From Pedosphaera sp. (GTDB lineage: Bacteria > Verrucomicrobiota > Verrucomicrobiia > Limisphaerales > UBA9464), in the NCBI GenBank assembly GCA_009695405.1, contig SIAZ01000153.1, positions 1 through 8,970 on the forward strand: DNA of 8,970 bases, read 5' to 3'. The position numbers and the translations under genes are program-made. Shown in pieces: positions 1-6,536 of this stretch. Each line of letters starts with the position of its first letter. The stretch's first letter is position 1. The notes below the pieces were generated by a model, which was given only the letters and a program-made list of their open reading frames with translations, did not search any database and had not been told where the DNA came from.

Positions 1-59
1 CGATCACGCCTCTTGGCCAGCACCTCGGTTCGTGTTTTTTGACTCATTTTGGTGTCCAT
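1..59 (-). CDS. Integrase-type transposase, N-terminal fragment (runs off window)
   Basis: The minus strand is open from an ATG at 59-57 to the window edge and reads MDTKMSQKTRTEVLAKRRD; a second in-frame ATG lies at 47-45. A short basic opening of the form M-(S/T)-x-K-T-R-x-E-x-L is familiar from the N-termini of integrase-core (rve) transposases of IS481/IS3-like elements, where a helix-turn-helix with a G-Y-H-R-K segment follows. That diagnostic part lies outside the window, so the call rests on 19 residues plus the repeat-rich leader immediately upstream (63-143), which looks like an insertion-sequence end. It points away from the oxidase operon. It could be a chance open frame. Confidence 0.45.
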   Translation of the reverse strand, partial: MDTKMSQKTRTEVLAKRRD

Positions 60-62
60 AGC

Positions 63-86
63 TCGGTAACACCCTTTTTGAGTCAA
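63..86. repeat. 24-nt direct repeat, copy A
   Basis: Copy A starts TCGGTAACA and ends CTTTTTGAGTCAA. It matches copy B (120-143) at 22 of 24 positions, differing only at two consecutive bases in the middle (CC in A, TT in B). The copies start 57 bases apart. The terminal TTGAGTCAA is a 9-nt palindrome around its central base. It is probably a transposase-binding site in an insertion-sequence end. Confidence 0.75.
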
Positions 87-89
87 CGT

Positions 90-107
90 ATGGTTTCCTC
101 AAACCAT
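90..107. repeat. 7-bp inverted repeat between the two direct repeats
   Basis: ATGGTTT (90-96) and AAACCAT (101-107) are perfect inverted repeats separated by CCTC. No T-tract follows on the plus strand, so it is not a convincing terminator in the operon direction. Its position midway between the repeats suggests it is part of the insertion-sequence leader. Confidence 0.5.
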
Positions 108-119
108 TTCACCTCGCCT

Positions 120-143
120 TCGGTAACATTCTTTTTGAGTCAA
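120..143. repeat. 24-nt direct repeat, copy B
   Basis: This is the second copy of the repeat at 63-86, in the same orientation, starting TCGGTAACA and ending CTTTTTGAGTCAA with 22 of 24 bases identical. It is the outermost repeated unit before unique sequence begins and probably marks the edge of the mobile element. Confidence 0.75.
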
Positions 144-150
144 TTCGTGT

Positions 151-168
151 TTGTGAAAAGTTTCACAA
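151..168. promoter_or_regulatory. CRP/FNR-family operator-like palindrome
   Basis: TTGTGAAAAGTTTCACAA has perfect 8-bp arms around a 2-base centre. It contains TGTGA-N6-TCACA exactly, the classical binding consensus of CRP-type regulators; FNR-type sites would have TTGAT half-sites. It lies just upstream of a possible -35 element (174-179) and about 70 bases before the first gene, a plausible place for an activator or repressor of the oxidase operon. The regulator itself is not in the window. Confidence 0.6.
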
Positions 169-173
169 GCTGC

Positions 174-201
174 TTGACCCGACGGTTTTGGAGGATAGGC
201 T
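174..201 (+). promoter_or_regulatory. Candidate sigma70-type promoter for the oxidase operon
   Basis: TTGACC at 174-179 matches the -35 consensus at five of six bases. A 16-base spacer leads to TAGGCT at 196-201, a weak -10 with three of six matches; TTTATT at 201-206 is an alternative but gives a 21-base spacer. Transcription would begin near 208, leaving a leader of about 30 bases before the ATG at 239. The weak -10 fits a promoter that needs an activator, and the CRP-like site is centred at about -48. No other promoter-like sequence was evident ahead of the operon. Confidence 0.35.
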
Positions 202-238
202 TTATTTGTTTTTAGCGATGGTGACGAAGAGTAAAACT

Positions 239-943
239 ATGAAAAACACACTAAAAGTCGGTCTGCTCGCGGTCTCTTTGGCTGTTGACAGCACCTCGGC
301 AGCGGAAGTCACAGGAAAAATTAAGCTGGTAGGCGACGCACCTCCGGCCCGTGAAATTACTCCTATCTTAGCTGAAAAAAACTGCGGTCCTCTTCATAAG
401 ACCCCAGTGATGACGCGTACCTATTTGGTCGGGGCCGATAAAGGACTCGCTAACGTCTGTGTTTACATCAAGACCGGAGTTCCGGCAGGCAAAACCTACG
501 CTGTCCCCACCACCAAACCGGTGATTGATCAGATTGGTTGCATGTACGAGCCGTTCATCTCTGTGGCTATGGTCGGTCAAACGATCGACATCAAGAATTC
601 TGACGCGTTCATGCACAACGTAAACTGCCAAGCCAAGGTCAATAAGGGTTTCAACTTCGCTCAAGCCTCTGTCGGCCAAGTAAATGGTAAATCCTTCGAT
701 AAAGCTGAACTTGCCGTCAAACTGATCTGCAATGTGCATCCTTGGATGTCTGGATATGTTCACATTTTTGACCATCCTTTCTTCGCTGTGTCGGACAAGA
801 ATGGTAACTTCACCATCAGTGGCGATCTTCCCGATGGTAAATATACCGTCGAAGCTAACCACCTAAAGTCGGGCACTGTCACCGGCGATATCGAGATCAA
901 GGGCGGCAAAGCGACCTTAAATCTAGATTTGGCAGTTAAGTAA
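239..943 (+). CDS. Secreted cupredoxin-like protein with carboxypeptidase-regulatory-like fold
   Basis: A 234-residue exported protein. Residues 1-21 form a signal peptide (basic MKNTLK, hydrophobic core, probable cut after TSA or TSAA). The central part holds a possible type 1 copper site: His126 in NSDAFMHNVNC, then Cys164, His167 and Met170 in ICNVHPWM. The C-x2-H-x2-M spacing is the one known from amicyanin. The segment after it (FFAVSDKNGNFTISGDLPDGKYTV) is typical of the beta-sandwich in 'plastocyanin / carboxypeptidase regulatory-like' proteins of PVC bacteria. I chose the ATG at 239 because it starts the signal peptide and has GAAGAG seven bases upstream; in-frame ATG 218 and TTG 188 would place charged residues first. 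It is followed by ctaA with no terminator, so it is probably co-transcribed. A periplasmic electron carrier to CuA or a copper-delivery protein are both possible; neither is shown. Confidence 0.8.
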   Translation: MKNTLKVGLLAVSLAVDSTSAAEVTGKIKLVGDAPPAREITPILAEKNCGPLHKTPVMTRTYLVGADKGLANVCVYIKTGVPAGKTYAVPTTKPVIDQIGCMYEPFISVAMVGQTIDIKNSDAFMHNVNCQAKVNKGFNFAQASVGQVNGKSFDKAELAVKLICNVHPWMSGYVHIFDHPFFAVSDKNGNFTISGDLPDGKYTVEANHLKSGTVTGDIEIKGGKATLNLDLAVK

Positions 944-971
944 TCCTCGGTTGGTTGCGGTCAATCCCTCA

Positions 972-2207
972 ATGGTCCATTCAAATCAGAGTCGAGCCCT
1001 GTTCCGGTTCACTGTCCTTGTCTCCTTAGCGACCTTAGGCTTGGTGTGCATCGGAGGTTTGGTGACATCAAAGGGCGTTGGGATGTCCGTCCCTGACTGG
1101 CCGACCAGTTTCGGCTATAATATGTTTGCGCTCCCCGTCTCCACGTGGATGACCGGGGGCATTTTTGACGAACACACCCACCGTCTCTGGGCATCAACGG
1201 TGGGCCTTTTAGTCGTCTTTCTAACTCGATGGATCGGCGGTGTTGAAGCTCGTAAAACACTAGCTATTATTGGTCTAGCTGAATTTGGAATGGGCTTAAC
1301 TCTCGTTACAAATGCCGGGATTCGCTGGAAGGGTGAAGGGCACTTTTTAATGGGTATCGGCAGTGTTGTTTTACTGGCGGCCGCTTGCCCTTGGAAAAGC
1401 CTGCCCACTTCCAAAATAGCGATCCGTCTGAGTTGGTTGGCATTTTGGCTCGTTCAAGCCCAAGGCAGCCTCGGAGGTTTACGGGTGGTTCTCGATCAGT
1501 GGTCCGTTGCGGGCACCACGGGTGGGGTTCTCTTCGGGATCATTCATGGATGTCTCGGTCAACTCTTCTTTGCCTTGGTTTCAGCTTTAGCCATCCATCT
1601 GTCTTCGGTTTGGAAACCAACTAGTTGGCACCCAGTAATACCTTTTTCGATCACACTTCCAGCACTAAGTCTCTCACTTGTCTTCGGCCAACTCCTGCTC
1701 GGCCTCCTGATGCGGCATCAACACGCCGGACTTGCCGTTCACGATCTGCCCCTTGCTTATGGTCAAGTGTGGCCTGATTTGGCACCCGAAGACCTAGCTC
1801 GCTACTCAAGACAACGCGATGAAATTGAACCGGTTACGGCATTTCAAATTCGGATACATGTTCTTCATCGAATCAACGCTATCACCGCTTCTTTAGCGGT
1901 TCTGACTCTCTTTTTAAAAACCCGACTTTTGCCCAAAGGCCATCTTCTGCGGCGACTCTCTCAAATCTGGTTAGCTCTCGTCGGGGTTCAGTTTGTCCTC
2001 GGTGTTCTTACGGTTTACTGGAATAAACCCGCCGACATTGCCACAGCCCACGTCGCTGTCGGGACCTTATCGCTCGCCACCGGACTAATATCCTTTTGGG
2101 TTGCCTCACTTACCTGTTCAAACCGTTGTAGCTCAGTTTCCTCCTTTCAAAAGAGCTCCAACCGAGTAACGCCCACCTCTGTCGGTCATCCCCATCCCGT
2201 TACATGA
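972..2207 (+). CDS. ctaA: Heme A synthase (CtaA/Cox15)
   Basis: This membrane enzyme converts heme O to heme A by oxidising the C8 methyl to a formyl group, supplying the cofactor of subunit I. The 411-residue protein has about eight membrane segments in two related four-helix halves. Visible family marks are VGMSVPDWP near residue 40, EHTHR at 67-71 (Glu67, His70), IIH at 192, HVLHR at 296-300 (His299) and TAH at 360. These give the four histidines expected to bind the two hemes. The two halves are joined by a longer loop (about 248-290, with HQHAGLAVHDLP). The ATG at 972 has no Shine-Dalgarno; an in-frame TTG at 951 would add seven residues. The last 30 or so residues form a Ser/Thr-rich polar tail. 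The stop overlaps the ctaB start (ATGA), implying coupled translation. Confidence 0.93.
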   Translation: MVHSNQSRALFRFTVLVSLATLGLVCIGGLVTSKGVGMSVPDWPTSFGYNMFALPVSTWMTGGIFDEHTHRLWASTVGLLVVFLTRWIGGVEARKTLAIIGLAEFGMGLTLVTNAGIRWKGEGHFLMGIGSVVLLAAACPWKSLPTSKIAIRLSWLAFWLVQAQGSLGGLRVVLDQWSVAGTTGGVLFGIIHGCLGQLFFALVSALAIHLSSVWKPTSWHPVIPFSITLPALSLSLVFGQLLLGLLMRHQHAGLAVHDLPLAYGQVWPDLAPEDLARYSRQRDEIEPVTAFQIRIHVLHRINAITASLAVLTLFLKTRLLPKGHLLRRLSQIWLALVGVQFVLGVLTVYWNKPADIATAHVAVGTLSLATGLISFWVASLTCSNRCSSVSSFQKSSNRVTPTSVGHPHPVT

Positions 2208-3238
2208 CCGCCCAGAGCTCCACACAGTTAGGCCCTCTCGCCTCGGTCGCCTTAGAACCCGCTAGTCTCGGTTCACTATTGCGCGAATTGTTTAAGGCGC
2301 GTCTTACCCTGTTGGTCTTACTCACCACTCTCATGGGCTTCTTTTTGGGCTCTCCAAGTGGGATCGATTTGACACTCTGCCTTCATGCTCTGGTTGGAAC
2401 TTCCCTCTTAGCTGCTGGGGCTTCTGCCTTGAACCAATGGATCGAACGCGACCACGACGCATTGATGCGCCGAACCGCCTCTCGCCCTCTTCCCTCCGGT
2501 CAGATGTCTCCACTGAGCGTGCTCGCACTGGGCGTCGGCACATCGCTCATCGGGCTCTTCTGGCTTCTGTGGGCCGTGAACCCACTGACCGCATTTCTTG
2601 GGGCGATGACTCTCTCCACTTATTTATTCGCTTACACACCGCTCAAGCGAATTACGGTTTTTAACACCTTAGTCGGCGCTATTCCTGGGGCCTTACCTCC
2701 CTTGATGGGGTGGACAGCCGCAACTGGAACTTTATCGCCCAAAGGATGGACCCTCTTTGCGATTCTCTTCTTTTGGCAACTCCCCCATTTTATGGCCATA
2801 TCTTGGCTTTATCGGGAGGAATATGCGCGGGCCGGTTTCAAAATGCTGTCTGGTATCGATCCAGATGGCCGCCGTACCGCAGCCTCCGCTATTCGCAATA
2901 CTCTCGCCCTGATTGTTGTTAGTCTCATCCCCTTTCTTCAGGCAGTGAGTGGGCGGATTTATCTCGTTGCCGCGCTCCTTCTTGGTGGATTCTTTCTCTT
3001 CTTTGCTATCCGGTTCGCTTTTAAACTCAGTACAGTCTCCGCAAGACATCTCTTCTGGTTCTCAATTCTTTATCTACCGATCATTCTGACCATGCTGGTC
3101 GTCGACCGGACAAAGACCTCAAAGCCTATGTCGGTCGCTCCGATCTCTTTAATGCGTTTTTTTCCAAGATTTCATTTACCACTTCCGCCTTCCTTGGTGT
3201 TGAATTTTGCTGCGACGTCACCGGAAAGCGGTTCCTAA
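2204..3238 (+). CDS. ctaB: Protoheme IX farnesyltransferase (heme O synthase, CtaB)
   Basis: A UbiA-superfamily membrane prenyltransferase that joins farnesyl diphosphate to protoheme, giving heme O, the substrate of CtaA. The 344-residue protein shows the first prenyl-diphosphate/Mg motif NQWIERDHDALMRRT with RPLPSG (residues 77-98; Asn77, Asp83, Asp85), then YTPLKR (144-149) and the CtaB signature FFWQLPHFMAISWLYREEY (189-207) followed by AGFKML. About nine membrane helices end near residue 300. A proline-rich tail of roughly 43 residues follows, longer than in most CtaB proteins (about 280-310 residues). The start overlaps the ctaA stop by four bases. Only 13 bases separate it from ctaD. 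Confidence 0.95.
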   Translation: MTAQSSTQLGPLASVALEPASLGSLLRELFKARLTLLVLLTTLMGFFLGSPSGIDLTLCLHALVGTSLLAAGASALNQWIERDHDALMRRTASRPLPSGQMSPLSVLALGVGTSLIGLFWLLWAVNPLTAFLGAMTLSTYLFAYTPLKRITVFNTLVGAIPGALPPLMGWTAATGTLSPKGWTLFAILFFWQLPHFMAISWLYREEYARAGFKMLSGIDPDGRRTAASAIRNTLALIVVSLIPFLQAVSGRIYLVAALLLGGFFLFFAIRFAFKLSTVSARHLFWFSILYLPIILTMLVVDRTKTSKPMSVAPISLMRFFPRFHLPLPPSLVLNFAATSPESGS

Positions 3239-3251
3239 TCCGAATCCCCTT

Positions 3252-5057
3252 ATGCAAACAGCCACACAGCCACACTCTCATAGTCACGACCACGCCAGTC
3301 ATGACCACGCTCATCATGAACCTGGTTTTTTTAGTAAATATATTTTCAGTACCGACCATAAGATTATCGGTATCCAATATGGCGTTTCAGCCCTGATCTT
3401 CCTTTTGTTTGGATTCCTGCTGATGCTAGCGATGCGTTATCAGTTGGCTTATCCTGGGCAACCTGTCCCCTTGGTAGGGTCTCTTCTGCAGAAATTCCTC
3501 GGTGATGACCTCGCTAAGGGTGGAGTTATGCAGGGTGATTTGTACAATTCCTTCGGTGCTATGCACGGAACTATCATGGTCTTCCTTGCCATTGTGCCCA
3601 TTCTGTTCGGTTCGTTTGGTAACTATGTCACCCCACTCCAAATCGGAGCACCAGACATGGCATTTCCTCGCCTTAATATGGCGAGCTTTCACGCCTATTT
3701 TCTTGGGGGTGTGATTATGTTCGCCTCCTTCTTTACTCCAGGCGGCGCCGCCCGTTCCGGTTGGACTTCGTACTCCCCACTCGCCTCTGTTACCGACCTC
3801 GTCAACCGCTTTGATGGACAGACTTACTGGCTGATTGGCATGGTCTTTCTGATTACTTCTTCTCTCCTCGGATCGGTGAATTTCATCGCTACGATTATCC
3901 AACTACGTTGCCGAGGGATGAGTTGGATGCGAATGCCTTTCTTCGTCTGGACCCAGTTCATCACTGGATTCTTGCTTCTGCTGGCTTTCCCTCCCCTGGA
4001 AGCCGCGGGCATTATGCAACTAATGGACAATCTTTTCGGCAGTTCTTTCTTCCTACCAGCGGGATTAGTTGTCGACGGTGCAGCACTCGGTGTCTCCGGT
4101 GGCGGTAGTCCCCTCCTTTGGCAACATTTGTTCTGGTTCCTCGGACATCCTGAGGTCTACGTCCTGATCTTGCCCGCCATTGGCATCGTCGCAGAGGTCA
4201 TCGCCAACAACACTCGCAAACCTTTGTGGGGCTACAAGAGCATGGTCTATGCAACCATGTCCGTTGGATTTCTGTCCTTCATCGTCTGGGCACATCACAT
4301 GTACTTGACCGGTATGGGTACTAAGATTGCTACTTTCTTCCAAACCACAACCATGATGATTTCCATACCCTCGGTGATCATTTTGACCGCTCTGTTTATT
4401 TCTCTGTGGGGCGGATCCATTCGCTTTAATTCAGCCTCGCTCTTCGCGCTCAGTTTCCTTCCCATGTTCGGTATCGGTGGACTCACCGGACTCCCTCTCG
4501 GCTTCAATGCCTCTGACGTCTACCTGCATGATTCCTACTATGTCATTGGACATTTTCATTACGTCGTTGCGCCTGGAACCATGTTCGCCGTCTTTGCGGG
4601 TATCTACTATTGGTTTCCAAAAATATCTGGACGGCAGATGAATGAAACCTTGGGTAAAATCCATTGGGCCGGTTCCCTCTTCTTTATGAATTGCGTCTTT
4701 GCTCCAATGTTCATCCAAGGCTTTAAGGGTATGTCTCGCCGTATGTACGACGGCGGCACCACTTACTTCGCCGGCGTTGACCCAACCGCCCTCAGCCTGA
4801 ATAAGATGATCACAATGTCTGCGATTGGCTTGGGTTTGTTCCAATTACCTTTCATCAACAACTTTTTCTACAGTATCTTCGCGGGCAAGAAGGTGACTTC
4901 CGATAATCCATGGGACGCCACCACGATGGAATGGTCCACTCCGACTCCTCCGCCACACGGTAATTTCACTTCGGAACCTGTCGCCTACCGTGGTCCGTAC
5001 GAATACAGCGTTCTGGGATCTAAAACTGATTTCACTCCCCAAACACAGAAGCCTTAA
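3252..5057 (+). CDS. ctaD: Cytochrome c oxidase subunit I (heme a / heme a3-CuB)
   Basis: Catalytic proton-pumping subunit that reduces O2 to water; 601 residues, about 12 membrane helices. Visible ligands are His105 (AMHG) and His436 for heme a, His434 for heme a3 (GHFHYV), and His299 (GHPEVY), His348 and His349 (WAHHMY) for CuB, with Tyr303 positioned for the His-Tyr crosslink. Asp135 (GAPDMAFPR) starts the D-channel, Glu301 is the A1-type gating glutamate and Lys329 (GYKSMVYATMS) marks the K-channel. The usual FPRxNN reads FPRLNM here, so only the first asparagine is kept. Residues 8-22 carry eight histidines before the first helix. I chose ATG 3252 over the TTG at 3207, which lies inside ctaB and adds a non-family sequence. 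No Shine-Dalgarno is visible. Confidence 0.97.
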   Translation: MQTATQPHSHSHDHASHDHAHHEPGFFSKYIFSTDHKIIGIQYGVSALIFLLFGFLLMLAMRYQLAYPGQPVPLVGSLLQKFLGDDLAKGGVMQGDLYNSFGAMHGTIMVFLAIVPILFGSFGNYVTPLQIGAPDMAFPRLNMASFHAYFLGGVIMFASFFTPGGAARSGWTSYSPLASVTDLVNRFDGQTYWLIGMVFLITSSLLGSVNFIATIIQLRCRGMSWMRMPFFVWTQFITGFLLLLAFPPLEAAGIMQLMDNLFGSSFFLPAGLVVDGAALGVSGGGSPLLWQHLFWFLGHPEVYVLILPAIGIVAEVIANNTRKPLWGYKSMVYATMSVGFLSFIVWAHHMYLTGMGTKIATFFQTTTMMISIPSVIILTALFISLWGGSIRFNSASLFALSFLPMFGIGGLTGLPLGFNASDVYLHDSYYVIGHFHYVVAPGTMFAVFAGIYYWFPKISGRQMNETLGKIHWAGSLFFMNCVFAPMFIQGFKGMSRRMYDGGTTYFAGVDPTALSLNKMITMSAIGLGLFQLPFINNFFYSIFAGKKVTSDNPWDATTMEWSTPTPPPHGNFTSEPVAYRGPYEYSVLGSKTDFTPQTQKP

Positions 5058-5089
5058 GCGACATCTGACCATCCTTTTTTAAGTTTCAA

Positions 5090-5941
5090 ATGGAAATTCC
5101 CTACATCTACAAGGCGCGACCCGATACAGGTCTCTACAACGCCAAAGTTGGCATCTGGCTCTTCCTCGCCTCTGAAATCATGCTCTTCGGTGCTCTCTTC
5201 TCCGCCTACATTCTCCTCAGGGTGAGTGCCCCTGTCGGATTTTGGCCGGAGACAGCTCTCGCCTGGCCGAGGGGGTTGCTGAACATCCCTATAGGCACCT
5301 TTAATACTGCTGTCCTCATTACCTCGTCTGTTACAGTGGTTATGGCTTGGGCCTCGCTGCAAATGAACAAGTTTAGTCACTTTCGCGTTTACATGGTCAT
5401 CACCGTGCTTTGCGCCTTCGCCTTCCTTGGAATCAAATCCTTTGAATACAATGATAAGTTCAGCCATTACGTGGTTCAACTCAAGTCAGGGAAAGCGGTG
5501 ACGGGTCATATCGAGGTCAATGGGAAGCATCCTCGATTTTGGAATTTTTCGGACCAATGGAGCCTCGCCCGTTTGACGACTGAAAGCGTTAAGGAAATCT
5601 CCATCACCGTAGATCCTGAACGAGATAAACACGGACATGTCAAGAGCCACAGCAATCACGCTCATGAGAATAAAACAATCGCCACCGATGACATCCAATT
5701 CCTCGGTTCCTACACACCGGCCACCCATCCCTTCTTCGCCGTCTACTTTCTGATTACCGCCTTACATGGTCTTCACGTTCTCGGCGGTGCTTTGGTCCTC
5801 GCCTACTTCGCCTTCCCAGGTGCAAAAATGTGGAAGGATAATCCGCAGCAATTTATTAACCGGATTGAAGTCGGTGGCCTTTTTTGGCATTTCGTTGATC
5901 TCGTTTGGATTTTCTTGTTCCCGGTCGTCTACCTACTCTGA
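5090..5941 (+). CDS. ctaE: Cytochrome c oxidase subunit III with an enlarged loop
   Basis: A 283-residue subunit of the five-helix bacterial type, which stabilises subunit I and its proton uptake. Helices lie at about 23-45 (GIWLFLASEIMLFGALFSAY), 69-89, 98-117, 213-240 (FFAVYFLITALHGLHVLGG) and 262-283 (GGLFWHFVDLVWIFLFPVVYLL). The conserved membrane glutamate is Glu119 (KSFEY), and Glu29 is in the first helix. Between helices three and four there is a polar segment of nearly 90 residues (about 126-212) that looks beta-rich, with a His cluster (H181, H183, H187, H190, H192). Relatives usually have a much shorter loop, so this is an insertion. By family topology it faces the periplasm. It starts 32 bases after ctaD with no clear Shine-Dalgarno. 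Confidence 0.95.
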   Translation: MEIPYIYKARPDTGLYNAKVGIWLFLASEIMLFGALFSAYILLRVSAPVGFWPETALAWPRGLLNIPIGTFNTAVLITSSVTVVMAWASLQMNKFSHFRVYMVITVLCAFAFLGIKSFEYNDKFSHYVVQLKSGKAVTGHIEVNGKHPRFWNFSDQWSLARLTTESVKEISITVDPERDKHGHVKSHSNHAHENKTIATDDIQFLGSYTPATHPFFAVYFLITALHGLHVLGGALVLAYFAFPGAKMWKDNPQQFINRIEVGGLFWHFVDLVWIFLFPVVYLL

Positions 5942-5962
5942 CTCTCAATTCTACCCCTTAAA

Positions 5963-6340
5963 ATGAGCGAACATTCATCTACCAACGGTTCAGGTCACGA
6001 GGCGCAGGGACACGATTCCCATGCTCACGACATCGCTGGTCACATTAAAACCTACATCATCATCTTTGGATCCCTCCTGGTGGGGACGTTCCTCACGGTG
6101 TTGATGTACTATGTGGACTTCAGCAGTATGGCTATGACTGTGGCCGTCGCACTTTTCATTGCCTCGATCAAAGCTTTCCTCGTAGCGGCTTACTTCATGC
6201 ATCTGATGTCGGAGAAAAAGCTCGTCTATAGCGTGTTACTTTTGGCTGCATTTTTCTTCACCGGCCTGATGGGACTCACTCTCTGGGGTAGCTTCGATCT
6301 CCCCACCAATTCAACCCACAAGACGATCTATGTCCCTTAA
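5963..6340 (+). CDS. ctaF: Cytochrome c oxidase subunit IV (CyoD/CtaF-like)
   Basis: A 125-residue small subunit with three predicted membrane helices at about 29-50 (TYIIIFGSLLVGTFLTVLMYY), 55-78 (SMAMTVAVALFIASIKAFLVAAYF) and 88-108. The second helix with IASIKAFLVAAYFMHL is the recognisable signature of prokaryotic subunit IV, which supports subunit assembly and CuB formation in related oxidases. The first 27 residues are polar with six histidines, resembling the His-rich start of subunit I. It follows ctaE by 21 bases, has no visible Shine-Dalgarno, and its 3' end overlaps the next ORF by 11 bases. Confidence 0.9.
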   Translation: MSEHSSTNGSGHEAQGHDSHAHDIAGHIKTYIIIFGSLLVGTFLTVLMYYVDFSSMAMTVAVALFIASIKAFLVAAYFMHLMSEKKLVYSVLLLAAFFFTGLMGLTLWGSFDLPTNSTHKTIYVP

Positions 6341-6536
6341 ATCATTTCATCTCGTCTTCATCATCGCTTCCGTTGCATTGATGGCCTTCCTGTCAGCATG
6401 GAATTTTCTCAACTATAGGGAATCACAAATTGTATCCGACCTCACTTGGAGTTTCGCCTCTGGAGTGGCTGTTGTCGGGTTAATTATCTACGGCCGATTC
6501 TTTCTCCGGAAACTCAAAAATATTAGCTATCTGTGA
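6330..6536 (+). CDS. Small two-helix membrane protein of the oxidase operon, function unknown
   Basis: A 68-residue protein with two hydrophobic segments, about residues 7-26 (HLVFIIASVALMAFLSAWNF) and 38-58 (LTWSFASGVAVVGLIIYGRFF), joined by a short polar loop (NYRESQIVSD), ending in a basic tail (LRKLKNISYL). I recognise no named family. It is believable as a gene because it overlaps ctaF by 11 bases, its stop overlaps the next start (GTGA), it has a clean two-helix profile and it sits inside the oxidase gene block. MSLKSFH-like openings seem familiar for short ORFs beside oxidase genes in Verrucomicrobia and similar bacteria, but this is from memory. It may be an extra small oxidase subunit or an assembly helper. 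Confidence 0.75.
   Translation: MSLKSFHLVFIIASVALMAFLSAWNFLNYRESQIVSDLTWSFASGVAVVGLIIYGRFFLRKLKNISYL

Larger units (their letters stand above)
1..145 (-). mobile_element. Probable insertion-sequence end (partial)
   Basis: This segment combines the start of a transposase-like ORF (59-1, minus strand) with two copies of a 24-nt repeat and a hairpin between the repeats. Read on the minus strand, each repeat begins TTGACTCAAAAAG and ends TGTTACCGA, with the outer copy starting at 143. Tandem transposase-binding repeats just inside the end of an element would look like this. The exact boundary is unknown; the outer repeat edge near 143-145 is my best guess, which puts the element within about 10 bases of the palindrome at 151-168. 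The other end is outside the window, so neither inverted repeats nor a target duplication can be checked. Confidence 0.4.

Noticed and set aside
188..238. Start of the first gene at TTG 188 or ATG 218.
   Set aside because: The extension would put a charged, non-signal sequence ahead of a good signal peptide, and the best RBS lies before ATG 239.
3207..3251. Start of ctaD at TTG 3207.
   Set aside because: The 15 extra residues lie within the ctaB frame and do not fit subunit I; ATG 3252 is cleaner.
4431..4844. Long minus-strand open frames inside ctaD and other genes.
   Set aside because: They are antisense shadows of highly conserved coding sequence, with no family resemblance.
5058..5089. 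Run of Ts between ctaD and ctaE (ATCCTTTTTTAAG) as a terminator.
   Set aside because: No stem precedes it; the genes are surely co-transcribed.
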